In this document: positions 53,605-62,235 of the stretch, one piece after another
Numbering within the stretch: position 1 is the stretch's first letter
Layout: every line of letters begins with the position of its first letter
NCBI RefSeq assembly: GCF_017948485.1
Contig: NZ_JAFFSX010000023.1
Span: 62,001 to 126,000 of the forward strand
Origin: Streptomyces sp. GESEQ-35
GTDB taxonomy: Bacteria; Actinomycetota; Actinomycetes; Streptomycetales; Streptomycetaceae
DNA: 64,000 nt
Direction: 5' to 3'
The notes under the pieces: generated by a model
The model's database searches: none
Told to the model about the DNA's origin: nothing
The model's input: only the letters and a program-made list of their open reading frames with translations
Made by a program: the position numbers and the translations under genes

Positions 53605-55056
53605 ATGGCATCGACACTGGTTGACGGGGGTGTGCCGCATTCGCGGCACAATCAGAAACTGGCCAAGCGCACGGCGGCTTGGCGGCCGGGAATTTTGCCG
53701 TTCCTCATTCCTCTGGTAGGGCTGCTCGTCTTCAGCCTCTGGTCGTACACACCCTCCGACTCACCGCTGGCCTGGCTGATCACCATCTGCTGGGCCCTGC
53801 CCGTCCCGGGTGTACTCGTGTCCATACAGGGCTTCGTCCTGATCCGCCGCCGTAACCGCAAGGCGCATCTGATGACCCCGCCCGCTCCGGTGGAGACGGA
53901 TTTCCTGATCACGCTCGTGCCGACCATCGGCCGGCACGACACCTACCCGGCGCTGGAACGTTCCGTCTTGTCCTACGTGGAGCACCTCCCCGAGTGGTTC
54001 CCGTACATGCGGGTGGACGTCCTCACCGAGGAGGGCTGCGAGGCCGCCGACCGGATCGACGCCCTGGCGGCGACCAGCCCCCTGATCCGCGTGGTCACGG
54101 TCCCGAAGGTCTACCAGACCAGGAACGGCACCCGGTTCAAGGCCCGCGCCAACAACTACGCCCACGAGCTGCGCATCGAGGAGGGCGAGGCGCTGGAGAA
54201 CGTCTGGGTGCTGCACATGGACGACGACACCGGCGTCGGCCCCGACACCGCGGCGTCCCTCGCCCAGTTCATCAACCGCCAGCGCCGGGCCACGCCCGAC
54301 GAGGTCAAGCACATGGCGCAGGGCATCCTGACGTACCCGCGGGAGAACGCGGTCAGCATGTTCACGTGGTTCGCCGACGCCATTCGCCCGGCGGACGACA
54401 TCGCACGATTCCGCGCCTTCACGGGCCTCGGCACGCCGGCCGCCGGCGTGCACGGCGAGCTCCTCGTCATCCGCGCGTCCATCGAAGCCGAGATCGGCTG
54501 GGACTTCGGCCCCAAGGAGATCGTCGAGGACGCCCGGCTGGCCCTGACCTTCTGCCGTATCTACCCGGGCCGCAGCGATTGGTTCAACGGCCGCTGCTAC
54601 GGCGCCTCACCGGCCAACTCCAAGGACTTCATCAAGCAGCGCGAGCGCTGGGCCTGGGGCCTGGTCGCCCTCTGCTTCAACCGCAAGGTGCCGCTCCGTT
54701 ACCGCTGGTTCCTGACCATCTGTGTGACGAGCTGGATCCTGGGCCCGCTCCAGCACGTCGGCACTGTGATCTTCCTGGGCTGGTTCATCGGCGACATGAA
54801 CACCTCCCCCGTGACCCAGTCGGTCGTCGTGCTGTGGTCGATCAGCTTCGCCTATGTGATCTGGGCGTACTGGGAGGGCCTGCGGCTCAACGCGATCGCC
54901 TCGGCGAACGGCCGGCGCAAGTGGTGGGAGCCCTTCGCGGTGATCCTCATGCTGCCCCTGTTCTCCCTCATCGAGGGGATCGGCGGCATCAAGGGCCTGT
55001 GGAAGTTCATCCGCCGCGAGGAGAACAAGTTCGTCGTCATCGCCAAGCCCGCCTGA
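53605..55056 (+). CDS. Family 2 glycosyltransferase, Egghead/BRE-3-like beta-1,4-mannosyltransferase type
   Basis: 483 residues from ATG 53605. Two N-terminal membrane segments (about 32-47 and 55-78), a cytoplasmic GT-A domain, then about three C-terminal membrane segments. Catalytic features: VLHMDDDTGVG (Asp206-208), GPKEIVEDARLAL (Glu308-Asp309) and QRERW (345-349), the QxxRW motif of membrane-embedded synthases. The order MAQGILTYPRENAVSMFTWF, then ADAIRPADD, then ED, then QRERW follows the animal Egghead/BRE-3 beta-1,4-mannosyltransferase as I know it. Likely polymerises or extends a beta-mannan-type chain from GDP-mannose at the membrane. First gene of a four-gene run. Donor and product are inferred. 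Confidence 0.85.
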   Translation: MASTLVDGGVPHSRHNQKLAKRTAAWRPGILPFLIPLVGLLVFSLWSYTPSDSPLAWLITICWALPVPGVLVSIQGFVLIRRRNRKAHLMTPPAPVETDFLITLVPTIGRHDTYPALERSVLSYVEHLPEWFPYMRVDVLTEEGCEAADRIDALAATSPLIRVVTVPKVYQTRNGTRFKARANNYAHELRIEEGEALENVWVLHMDDDTGVGPDTAASLAQFINRQRRATPDEVKHMAQGILTYPRENAVSMFTWFADAIRPADDIARFRAFTGLGTPAAGVHGELLVIRASIEAEIGWDFGPKEIVEDARLALTFCRIYPGRSDWFNGRCYGASPANSKDFIKQRERWAWGLVALCFNRKVPLRYRWFLTICVTSWILGPLQHVGTVIFLGWFIGDMNTSPVTQSVVVLWSISFAYVIWAYWEGLRLNAIASANGRRKWWEPFAVILMLPLFSLIEGIGGIKGLWKFIRREENKFVVIAKPA

Positions 55057-55077
55057 CCCGGAAGAGACCGACACCTC

Positions 55078-56307
55078 ATGAAGCGCGCCCGCTTGCCTCT
55101 GCTCGCCGTGCTGCCCGTAACCGTCATCTCCTTCGTGATCGCGGTCCCCTTCGTCGCCGGTGACCATCCGCTGCGCTGGGAGGCGGGCTCACTCCTGCCC
55201 GACCTCGTCCTCAACGGCGAGGACACCGGGCGGTCGGATGCCCCCGCCGACGGGACCACCGCCCCGGGCACCTCGACCCCGGGAGCCTCGGACATCGCCA
55301 AGGTGGACCAGGAATGGAAGGAGGGCATGCCGCAGTGGGGCGTCCAGCTCTACTGGGAGGACAACCCCAAGCACTCCACCGAGTACGTCGAGAAGCAGGC
55401 CAGACTGCACGCCGACTACCTGGTCGGTCTGCACGCCAACTCCGTCAGCGTGAGCTTCCCCTTCTTCACCGGCGACCTCGACTCCACCAAGATCAGCCAA
55501 GGTGGCAGGACACCCACGCCCGAGCGGCTCACCCGCGTCCTTCAGATCTTCCACGAGGCCGGGCTGCGCACGACCGTACGGCCGCTGATGGACGAGACGT
55601 CCCTCGATGTGGACAACGGCGGCTGGCGCGGAAAGATCGACCCCGCCGACCGCGACGCCTGGTTCTCCTCGTACAAGAAGTTCCTGACGCCCTACCTGAA
55701 GGCAGCGGAAGGTGAGCAGGCGGCGACCTTCGTCATCGGCACCGAGCTGAACTCCATGGAGGGCGACACCCGCTGGGACACCCTGGTCGCCTCCGCCGAG
55801 AAGACCTTCTCCGGCGAGGTCGCCTACGACGCCAACTGGGACAACTACGTCTCCGGCCGCATCAACATGCCGGTCAGCCACCTCGGCGTGGACGCCTACT
55901 TCCCCGTGAAGGTGGCCGACACCGCGCCCGTCGACACACTGGTGGACGGCTGGAACGACTGGCTGGACAAGAAGGCCACCGGCCCGCTGCCCAACATCAC
56001 CATCGCCGAGGCCGGCATCGGCGCGATGAAGGGCGCCTACAAAGCACCCGGCGACTTCTACACCAAACGCGCGGTCAACCCCCAGGTGCAGGCCAACTGG
56101 TACACCGCCGTCTGCCAGGTCGTGCAGGAACGCCAGATGAGCGGCGTCTATTGGTGGTCGGTCTACTTCGACGACGACCCGAACTCGAAGCCGGACGACA
56201 AGGTCGCCTCCCGGCTCGACTTCGCCGGGCGCCCTCTCACCGAGAAAGCCATCAAGTCCTGCTTCACCTCTGATTACGCAGGCCCTGGGACCGACACCGC
56301 TAGCTGA
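55078..56307 (+). CDS. Membrane-anchored or secreted GH113-like glycoside hydrolase (beta-mannanase type)
   Basis: 409 residues, starting 22 bases after the glycosyltransferase. N-terminal signal/anchor (LPLLAVLPVTVISFVIAVPF), a short Pro/Thr linker, then a TIM barrel: WGVQLYWEDNPKHST, VIGTELNSMEG with candidate acid/base Glu223, GEVAYDANWDNY, HLGVDAYFPV, TIAEAGIGAMKG with candidate nucleophile Glu311, and YWWSVYFDD. The pattern is that of GH113, whose characterised members are beta-mannanases. Outside the membrane it could trim or release the polymer made by the preceding gene, like hydrolases that accompany cellulose or alginate synthases. Confidence 0.8.
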   Translation: MKRARLPLLAVLPVTVISFVIAVPFVAGDHPLRWEAGSLLPDLVLNGEDTGRSDAPADGTTAPGTSTPGASDIAKVDQEWKEGMPQWGVQLYWEDNPKHSTEYVEKQARLHADYLVGLHANSVSVSFPFFTGDLDSTKISQGGRTPTPERLTRVLQIFHEAGLRTTVRPLMDETSLDVDNGGWRGKIDPADRDAWFSSYKKFLTPYLKAAEGEQAATFVIGTELNSMEGDTRWDTLVASAEKTFSGEVAYDANWDNYVSGRINMPVSHLGVDAYFPVKVADTAPVDTLVDGWNDWLDKKATGPLPNITIAEAGIGAMKGAYKAPGDFYTKRAVNPQVQANWYTAVCQVVQERQMSGVYWWSVYFDDDPNSKPDDKVASRLDFAGRPLTEKAIKSCFTSDYAGPGTDTAS

Positions 56308-56322
56308 CCGAGCGAGGCAATC

Positions 56323-57420
56323 ATGCAAGAAGCCATCATTTTGGTGGGCGGCAAGGGAACCCGCCTGCGCCCCCTGACGAACCACACCCCGAAACCGCTG
56401 CTGAACGTCGCGGGCTCGTCCTTCATCCGGCACCAGATAGCCAAGCTGATGGACGCCGGGGTCGAGCACGTGGTGTTCGCCACCTCATATCTCGCCAGTC
56501 TCTTCGAGGAGGAGTTCAGGGACTTCTCCCAGGAGCTGGAGATCTCCTACGCGGTCGAGAGCGTCCCGCTCGGCACGGGCGGCGCCATCCGCAACGCGGC
56601 CCGCCTGCTGCGCGGTACGTCGGATGCACCTGTTCTCATCCTCAACGGCGACATCCTGTCCGGCGTCGATCTGCGCGCCATCCTGGAGCACCACGAGGCG
56701 CACCGAGCGGATGTGACCCTGCACCTCACCCGGGTCGCCGACCCGCGCGCCTTCGGCCTGGTCCCCACCGACGAGACCGGAAGGGTGCTGTCCTTCCTCG
56801 AGAAGCCCAAGACGGCCGAGGAGTGCGTCACCGACCAGATCAACGCCGGCTGCTACGTCTTCAGCCGGTCCGTGCTGGACGCCATTCCGGCCGACCGCGA
56901 GGTCTCGGTCGAGCAGGAGACCTTCCCGCAGCTCGTCGCCCAGGGGCAGCGCGTTTTCGGCCACATCACGACCGACTACTGGCGGGACCTCGGCACACCG
57001 CTGGCCTTCGTCCACGGGTCCGCCGACCTGATCACCGGCACGGCGGCCTCTCCCCTGGTGGAGCGCCCGGCCGATGCCCTGATCCATCCCACAGCCACCG
57101 TCGACCCGACCGCCCGCATCACGGGCGGCTCGACGATCGGCCCGCACGCCGTCATCGGCGCACATGTGGTCGTCGACCGCTCCATCATCGGCGGGAACGT
57201 CACCGTGGCCGACGGTGCCCGGATCCACGAGTCCGTGGTCGACCACGACTCCTCGATCGGCAGCGAATCGTTCCTTCTCGAGGCCGTGGTGGGCTGCCAT
57301 GCGCACGTCGGCGCCCAGAACGAACTGCCCGCCCAGCTCCGGCTGTCGTGCGGCATCCGCATTCCTGCCCAGGGTGTGCGCGTCAGCGGTACGGCTGTCG
57401 CCTGCCCGACGGTCCACTGA
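56323..57420 (+). CDS. Sugar-1-phosphate nucleotidyltransferase, mannose-1-phosphate guanylyltransferase-like
   Basis: 365 residues, starting 15 bases after the hydrolase gene. N-terminal pyrophosphorylase domain: AIILVGGKGTRLRPLT (4-19), KPLLNVAGSSFI, GTGGAIRNAARLL, LILNGDILSGVD and FLEKPK. The C-terminal left-handed beta-helix (from about 235) has hexapeptide repeats (IGPHAVIGAHVVVDRSIIGG). Length and domains match actinobacterial GDP-mannose pyrophosphorylases. It would supply GDP-mannose to the operon's glycosyltransferase. Glucose- or other sugar-nucleotide specificity cannot be excluded from sequence alone. Confidence 0.88.
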   Translation: MQEAIILVGGKGTRLRPLTNHTPKPLLNVAGSSFIRHQIAKLMDAGVEHVVFATSYLASLFEEEFRDFSQELEISYAVESVPLGTGGAIRNAARLLRGTSDAPVLILNGDILSGVDLRAILEHHEAHRADVTLHLTRVADPRAFGLVPTDETGRVLSFLEKPKTAEECVTDQINAGCYVFSRSVLDAIPADREVSVEQETFPQLVAQGQRVFGHITTDYWRDLGTPLAFVHGSADLITGTAASPLVERPADALIHPTATVDPTARITGGSTIGPHAVIGAHVVVDRSIIGGNVTVADGARIHESVVDHDSSIGSESFLLEAVVGCHAHVGAQNELPAQLRLSCGIRIPAQGVRVSGTAVACPTVH

Positions 57421-57455
57421 AGTCGCCGGCCCGCCCGGACAGTTACTGGAGAACC

Positions 57456-59483
57456 GTGACCCGCCATCGTTCAACGGCCGCGCAGACAGAGCCTCTTCGC
57501 AAGTACCGGCCGGACATTCAGGGCCTGCGTGCCGTCGCCATCATGATGGTGGTCAGCATGCACGTCGGCATACTCGACATCCACGGCGGCGTGGACGTCA
57601 GCTTCGTGCTGAGCGGCTTCCTCATCGGCAGCCAGCTCCTCGCCGAGATCGACAAGACCGGCAAGGTGTCACTGAGCAAGTTCTGGGCCCGCCGTATGCG
57701 GCGACTCGCCCCGGGCATGGCCGTCGTCATCCTCGCCACGGCGGCCCTGGCATGGGTCTACGGCAGCCCGCTCAGGTTCCGCGGCTACATGGAGGACGGT
57801 CTCGCCTCCGCACTGAGCATCATGAACTGGCGGCTCGTCGAGACGGGCACCGACTACTTCGCCAACGACGGAACCCAGTCCCCGTACCAGCACTTCTGGT
57901 CGCTGGGCATCGAGGAACAGTTCTATGTGGCCGCCCCGCTCGTCCTGTTCACCACGGTCTGGCTGAGCCGCACCGTCTTCCGCAACCGCGTCCTGGTGGG
58001 CCTGTTCCTCGTGGCCGTGGTGGGCGGGTCACTGTATCTGTCCGTCCAGCAGACCGCTTCGAACCAGCCCCTCGCGTACTTCGGCACCCACACCCGCATC
58101 TGGGAACTCACCTTCGGCATCCTGCTGGCCCTCGGTGCTCCGCTTCTCTCCCGAATGAATCGTGGGCTGGCGGCGTTCATCTCCTGGGCGGGACTGGCCA
58201 CCGCGATCGGCACCGCGCTCCTCATCACCCCGGAAACCGCCTTGCCGGGATACGCCGTGGCCGGCCCCGTACTGGGCGCTTCCATGGTCATCGCCGGCGG
58301 GTGTGCCGCTCCCCGCCTGGGCGCGGAACGGCTGCTGAACAACCCGGTGTTCAACTCCGTCGCCAACGTCAGCTACGGCTGGTACCTCTGGCACTGGCCG
58401 ATCCTCATCCTCTGGCCGGACATCACCGGCCACGAGCTCTCCTACTCGGACCGGTTCCGTGTCGCCTCGCTGTCGCTGATCCTGGCGTACGCCATGTTCT
58501 ACATGGTCGAGGCCCGCTTCCGGAACAACCCCCAGCTGGTGGCCCGCCCCTGGAAGGGAATCTTCGCCGGCGGTACGGCCGTTGCGGGCACCGCCGCTGC
58601 CGCGGCCTTCGCCATGACCGCGCTCCCGCTGAACCTCTCGACCACGGCCGTCGCCGCGGACGGGACCGTCGGCTACTCCGGCCCGGATTCGGTGAGGAAT
58701 TCCGTGCCCCAGACGAAGCTCTCCAACGTCGCCCAGAGCTCTCTGCCGAAGTCTCCCGACGACAAGACCCACTACGGCTGTATCGACAACACCGATGTCA
58801 CCGAGTTCGTCATGCGCGACAACTGCGTCATCGGAGACCCTCAGGGGAAGGCCTCGATCGTCGTGATCGGCGACTCCCACGCCTGGCAGTGGGGCGACGC
58901 CTTCCATGAGATCGGGAAGAAGCTCAACGCCAAGATCATCACCATGGCGAAGGGCGGCTGCTCCCCCGAGGTCTACTCCATCAAGAACCCCGAGCTGAAC
59001 CGCGAGTACTCCGAGTGCGACAGCTGGCGGGAATCGGCGTTCGAACAGCTCAAGAGCCTCAAGCCCGATGTCATCGTCGTCACCAACCGTGTCCGCCAAG
59101 AGGCGCGCGAAGCCGGCGCCGAAAAGGCCTTCCAGGTCTTCGAGGACACCGGCGCCAAGCTGGTCTACCTCACGGACACCCCGCAGCCCGGCAGGAACGT
59201 ACCGGACTGTCTCGCCACCCACACCGACGACATCTCGGCCTGCAATCCCGCACAGGACCAGGCCATCGAGTATCCCGAGTACCGGGCGATGGAGCAGAAG
59301 GTGGCCAAGCGCCACGGCGCCGAAGTCATCGACACCCTGCCCGCGTTCTGTGCCGACAACGTATGCCCGACGGTGATCGCCGACCAGATCGTCTACTTCG
59401 ACTCGAGCCACATCACGGCAGGCTACGCAAAGACGCTGGTTCCCTATCTCCAGCCGACCCTGAAAGCGGTCCTGGCCGACTGA
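57456..59483 (+). CDS. Acyltransferase-3 (OafA-type) with C-terminal SGNH domain
   Basis: 675 residues from GTG 57456 with GGAG upstream. The N-terminal acyltransferase-3 membrane domain has about ten helices: YRPDIQGLRAVAIMMVVSMH, GGVDVSFVLSGFLIG, FWARRMRRLAPG and YQHFWSLGIEEQFY. The C-terminal extracellular SGNH hydrolase-like domain (from about 420) contains GDSH (472-475) and SSHIT (His652). Fused proteins of this kind move acetyl groups across the membrane onto surface polysaccharides or peptidoglycan. Last gene of the operon; it likely O-acetylates the polymer. Its stop is seven bases from the convergent truA end. Confidence 0.9.
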   Translation: MTRHRSTAAQTEPLRKYRPDIQGLRAVAIMMVVSMHVGILDIHGGVDVSFVLSGFLIGSQLLAEIDKTGKVSLSKFWARRMRRLAPGMAVVILATAALAWVYGSPLRFRGYMEDGLASALSIMNWRLVETGTDYFANDGTQSPYQHFWSLGIEEQFYVAAPLVLFTTVWLSRTVFRNRVLVGLFLVAVVGGSLYLSVQQTASNQPLAYFGTHTRIWELTFGILLALGAPLLSRMNRGLAAFISWAGLATAIGTALLITPETALPGYAVAGPVLGASMVIAGGCAAPRLGAERLLNNPVFNSVANVSYGWYLWHWPILILWPDITGHELSYSDRFRVASLSLILAYAMFYMVEARFRNNPQLVARPWKGIFAGGTAVAGTAAAAAFAMTALPLNLSTTAVAADGTVGYSGPDSVRNSVPQTKLSNVAQSSLPKSPDDKTHYGCIDNTDVTEFVMRDNCVIGDPQGKASIVVIGDSHAWQWGDAFHEIGKKLNAKIITMAKGGCSPEVYSIKNPELNREYSECDSWRESAFEQLKSLKPDVIVVTNRVRQEAREAGAEKAFQVFEDTGAKLVYLTDTPQPGRNVPDCLATHTDDISACNPAQDQAIEYPEYRAMEQKVAKRHGAEVIDTLPAFCADNVCPTVIADQIVYFDSSHITAGYAKTLVPYLQPTLKAVLAD

Positions 59484-59489
59484 CCCCCC

Positions 59490-60350
59490 TCACCCGCAAC
59501 ACCCCGCCGACGGCAACGTCCGCTTGTTCCGCGCCTCCCTGTTCCGCGCGGCCAGCAACTCGTCGGCGGGGTAACCGACTTCCTCCAGCGTCAGCCCATG
59601 CGGCCGTACGACGTGCACGGCGGAGTCGCGTACGCCGGCGGCGAGCACCTTGCCGGGCCAGTCGGCCCCCCGATGCCCGTCCCCCACGAACAGCAACGCC
59701 CCGATCAACGACCGCACCATGTTGTGGCAGAAGGCATCGGCCCGAACCGTCGCGGTGATGATCCCGTCGTCGCCCCGCACCAGGCTCAGCTCCTGAAGGG
59801 TACGAATGGTGGTCGCCCCCTCCCGCTTCTTGCAGTAGGCGGCGAAGTCGTGCTCGCCCAACAGCCGCCCCGCCGCCTCGTTCATGGCGTCGACGTCGAG
59901 CGGCCAGTCGTGCCAGAGGACATGGCTGCGCAGCAACGGATCAACACCACCCGGATTGTCGGTGACGCGATACGCATACCGCCGCCAGACAGCCGAGAAC
60001 CGTGCGTTGAAGCCGCTGGGCGCCTCCCGCAGGGCCCACACCCGAACATCCTTGGACAGCCGCCCGGCAAGCCGCTTGAGCAGCTTCTCGTGATGCTCCC
60101 CCCACACCTCCCGAGGCAGATCGACATGCGCGACCTGCCCCCGCGCGTGCACCCCGGCATCGGTACGCCCGGCCACGGTCAGCTCATACGTCGTGTTCCC
60201 CGACCGCGTGACAGTCCGCAGGGCATCCTCGATCTCCCCCTGCACGGTCCTGCGCCCACCGGCCTGCTTGGCCCAGCCGGAGAACTCGGTCCCGTCGTAC
60301 GACAGGTCGAGCCGGACACGGACGTAACCGGGCTGAACTTCGTCACTCAC
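59490..60350 (-). CDS. truA: tRNA pseudouridine(38-40) synthase
   Basis: 286 residues. Catalytic Asp in VAGRTDAGVHARGQ; VRLDLSYDGTEFSGW at the N-terminus; FCHNMVRSLIGALLFVGDGH near the C-terminus. Acts on the anticodon stem-loop. Follows rplQ but is separated from it by a terminator and a repeat. Confidence 0.96.
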   Translation of the reverse strand: MSDEVQPGYVRVRLDLSYDGTEFSGWAKQAGGRRTVQGEIEDALRTVTRSGNTTYELTVAGRTDAGVHARGQVAHVDLPREVWGEHHEKLLKRLAGRLSKDVRVWALREAPSGFNARFSAVWRRYAYRVTDNPGGVDPLLRSHVLWHDWPLDVDAMNEAAGRLLGEHDFAAYCKKREGATTIRTLQELSLVRGDDGIITATVRADAFCHNMVRSLIGALLFVGDGHRGADWPGKVLAAGVRDSAVHVVRPHGLTLEEVGYPADELLAARNREARNKRTLPSAGCCG

Positions 60351-60370
60351 CCCTGGATCCTTTCAGGTAC

Positions 60371-60409
60371 ACAAAAGCGGGCCCGCCCCTCGAAAGGAAC
60401 GGACCCGCT
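60371..60409 (-). terminator. Rho-independent terminator after rplQ
   Basis: On the minus strand, AGCGGGTCCG pairs with CGGGCCCGCT around a 14-base loop and is followed by TTTTGTGT, an unusually clear T-run for this genome. Ends the rpsM-rplQ transcription unit before truA. Confidence 0.85.
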
Positions 60410-60412
60410 GAG

Positions 60413-60470
60413 CGCCCCGTAAGGGGCGCGGGGAACTGCGCGAGCAACCACGACGGCGCCGCAGCCAAAG
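60413..60470. repeat. Dispersed GGGGCGCGGGGAACTGCGCG element
   Basis: cgccccgtaaggggcgcggg then gaactgcgcgagcaaccacg; GCCCC-gtaa-GGGGC can form a hairpin. It shares its core with copies at 48075 and 63868. It lies between the rplQ stop and the terminator. Confidence 0.75.
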
Positions 60471-60477
60471 GACAGCC

Positions 60478-60975
60478 TTACGCGTCCTTGGACTCCTCGT
60501 CGGCCTTGGTCACGTCAACCTTGGCGTCCTCGACCGGAGCCTCAACAGCAGCCTCGCTGTCCTTGGCGGCACGCTTCGTCGCCGCCTCGGCCTCACCCGT
60601 CGCAGCCTGTGCAACGGTGAGCGCCTCGACCAGCTCGATGACAGCCATGGGCGCGTTGTCGCCACGGCGGTTACCGATCTTGGTGATGCGGGTGTAGCCA
60701 CCCGGACGGTTCTCGTAGCGCGGGCCGATCTCGGTGAAGAGCGTGTGCACGATGCTCTTGTCCGTGATCACCTGGAGCACCTGACGGCGGTTGTGAAGGT
60801 CGCCGTTCTTCGCCTTGGTGACCAGACGCTCGGCGTACGGCCGCAGACGGCGGGCCTTCGCCTCGGTGGTGGTGATACGGCCGTGCTCGAACAGCGCCTT
60901 CGCGAGGTTCGCGAGAAGCAGCTTCTCGTGCGCGGCACCGCCGCCCAGACGGGCACCCTTGGCGGGCTTCGGCAT
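60478..60975 (-). CDS. rplQ: 50S ribosomal protein L17
   Basis: 165 residues. Core: PAKGARLGGGAAHEKLLLAN, GRITTTEAKARRLRPYAERL and GPRYENRPGGYTRI. A C-terminal Ala/Glu/Lys-rich extension of about 40 residues (KDSEAAVEAPVEDAKVDVTK) is typical of actinobacteria and absent in E. coli. Last gene of the ribosomal/RNA-polymerase unit. Confidence 0.98.
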   Translation of the reverse strand: MPKPAKGARLGGGAAHEKLLLANLAKALFEHGRITTTEAKARRLRPYAERLVTKAKNGDLHNRRQVLQVITDKSIVHTLFTEIGPRYENRPGGYTRITKIGNRRGDNAPMAVIELVEALTVAQAATGEAEAATKRAAKDSEAAVEAPVEDAKVDVTKADEESKDA

Positions 60976-61092
60976 GGTTCTTCTCCTGTGTGTCTGCCCC
61001 GGCCGTATCAGGTACCGGGGTCAGTATCCGAGCAGACGGTCGTCTGTCGGAGATCCGGGGTCCGCTGACGCGAACCCCGGAGGTGGAACCGA

Positions 61093-62115
61093 TCAGTACT
61101 GCTCGGTCTCCACAAAGCCGGCGTCCGCGTCGTCGTCCGCGCCGAACGCGTCCGCAGCAGCGGTGGGGTCGAATCCGGGCGGGCTGTCCTTCAGGGCCAG
61201 GCCCATGCCGGCCAGCTTCGCCTTGACCTCGTCGATGGACTTCGCACCGAAGTTACGGATGTCCAGCAGGTCGGCCTCGGAGCGCGCAACCAGCTCACCC
61301 ACGGAGTGGATGCCCTCACGCTTGAGGCAGTTGTACGACCGAACGGTGAGCTCCAGCTCCTCGATCGGCAGGGCGAGATCAGCGGCAAGGGCGGCGTCCG
61401 TGGGGGACGGGCCCATGTCGATGCCCTCGGCGTCGATGTTCAGCTCACGGGCGAGACCGAACAGCTCGACCAGGGTCTTACCGGCGGACGCCATGGCGTC
61501 ACGCGGACGCATGGCCTGCTTGGTCTCGACGTCGACGATCAGCTTGTCGAAGTCGGTCCGCTGCTCGACACGCGTGGCCTCGACCTTGTACGTGACCTTC
61601 AGCACCGGCGAGTAGATGGAGTCGACCGGGATACGGCCGATCTCCTGGCCCACCTGCTTGTTCTGCACGGCGGAGACATAACCACGGCCACGCTCGACCG
61701 TGAGCTCCATCTCCAGCTTGCCCTTGCCGTTGAGCGTGGCGAGGACGAGGTCGGGGTTGTGCACCTCGACACCGGCCGGCGGCGCGATGTCGGCGGCGGT
61801 GACCAGACCCGGACCCTGCTTGCGCAGGTACATCACGACCGGCTCGTCGTGCTCCGAGGAGACGACCAGCTGCTTGATGTTGAGGATCAGGTCGGTGACG
61901 TCCTCCTTGACGCCCGGCACGGTGGTGAACTCGTGCAGGACACCGTCGATCCGGATGCTGGTGACAGCAGCGCCGGGAATCGAGGAGAGGAGGGTACGAC
62001 GGAGGGAGTTGCCGAGGGTGTAGCCGAAGCCCGGCTCCAGCGGCTCGATCACGAACCGGGAGCGGAACTCGTCTACGACCTCTTCGGTCAACGAGGGACG
62101 CTGAGCAATCAGCAT
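61093..62115 (-). CDS. rpoA: RNA polymerase alpha subunit
   Basis: 340 residues. N-terminal dimerisation and assembly domain (RFVIEPLEPGFGYTLGNSLR, RTLLSSIPGAAVTSIRIDGV) and C-terminal domain that binds UP elements and activators (LELTVRSYNCLKREGIHSVG, RNFGAKSIDEVKAKLAGMGL). Standard length. Lies between rpsK and rplQ as in most actinobacteria. Confidence 0.99.
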   Translation of the reverse strand: MLIAQRPSLTEEVVDEFRSRFVIEPLEPGFGYTLGNSLRRTLLSSIPGAAVTSIRIDGVLHEFTTVPGVKEDVTDLILNIKQLVVSSEHDEPVVMYLRKQGPGLVTAADIAPPAGVEVHNPDLVLATLNGKGKLEMELTVERGRGYVSAVQNKQVGQEIGRIPVDSIYSPVLKVTYKVEATRVEQRTDFDKLIVDVETKQAMRPRDAMASAGKTLVELFGLARELNIDAEGIDMGPSPTDAALAADLALPIEELELTVRSYNCLKREGIHSVGELVARSEADLLDIRNFGAKSIDEVKAKLAGMGLALKDSPPGFDPTAAADAFGADDDADAGFVETEQY

Positions 62116-62235
62116 GTTGCGATCCTTCAGTCATGGGCGCCCGCTATTTGACGCCCTACTGCTACTGCAAGGGTACGGGCGATACGCCTCCGAAGAGCCG
62201 TACCGCCCGAAAGCCCAAAAACTACCGGCCGTGCG

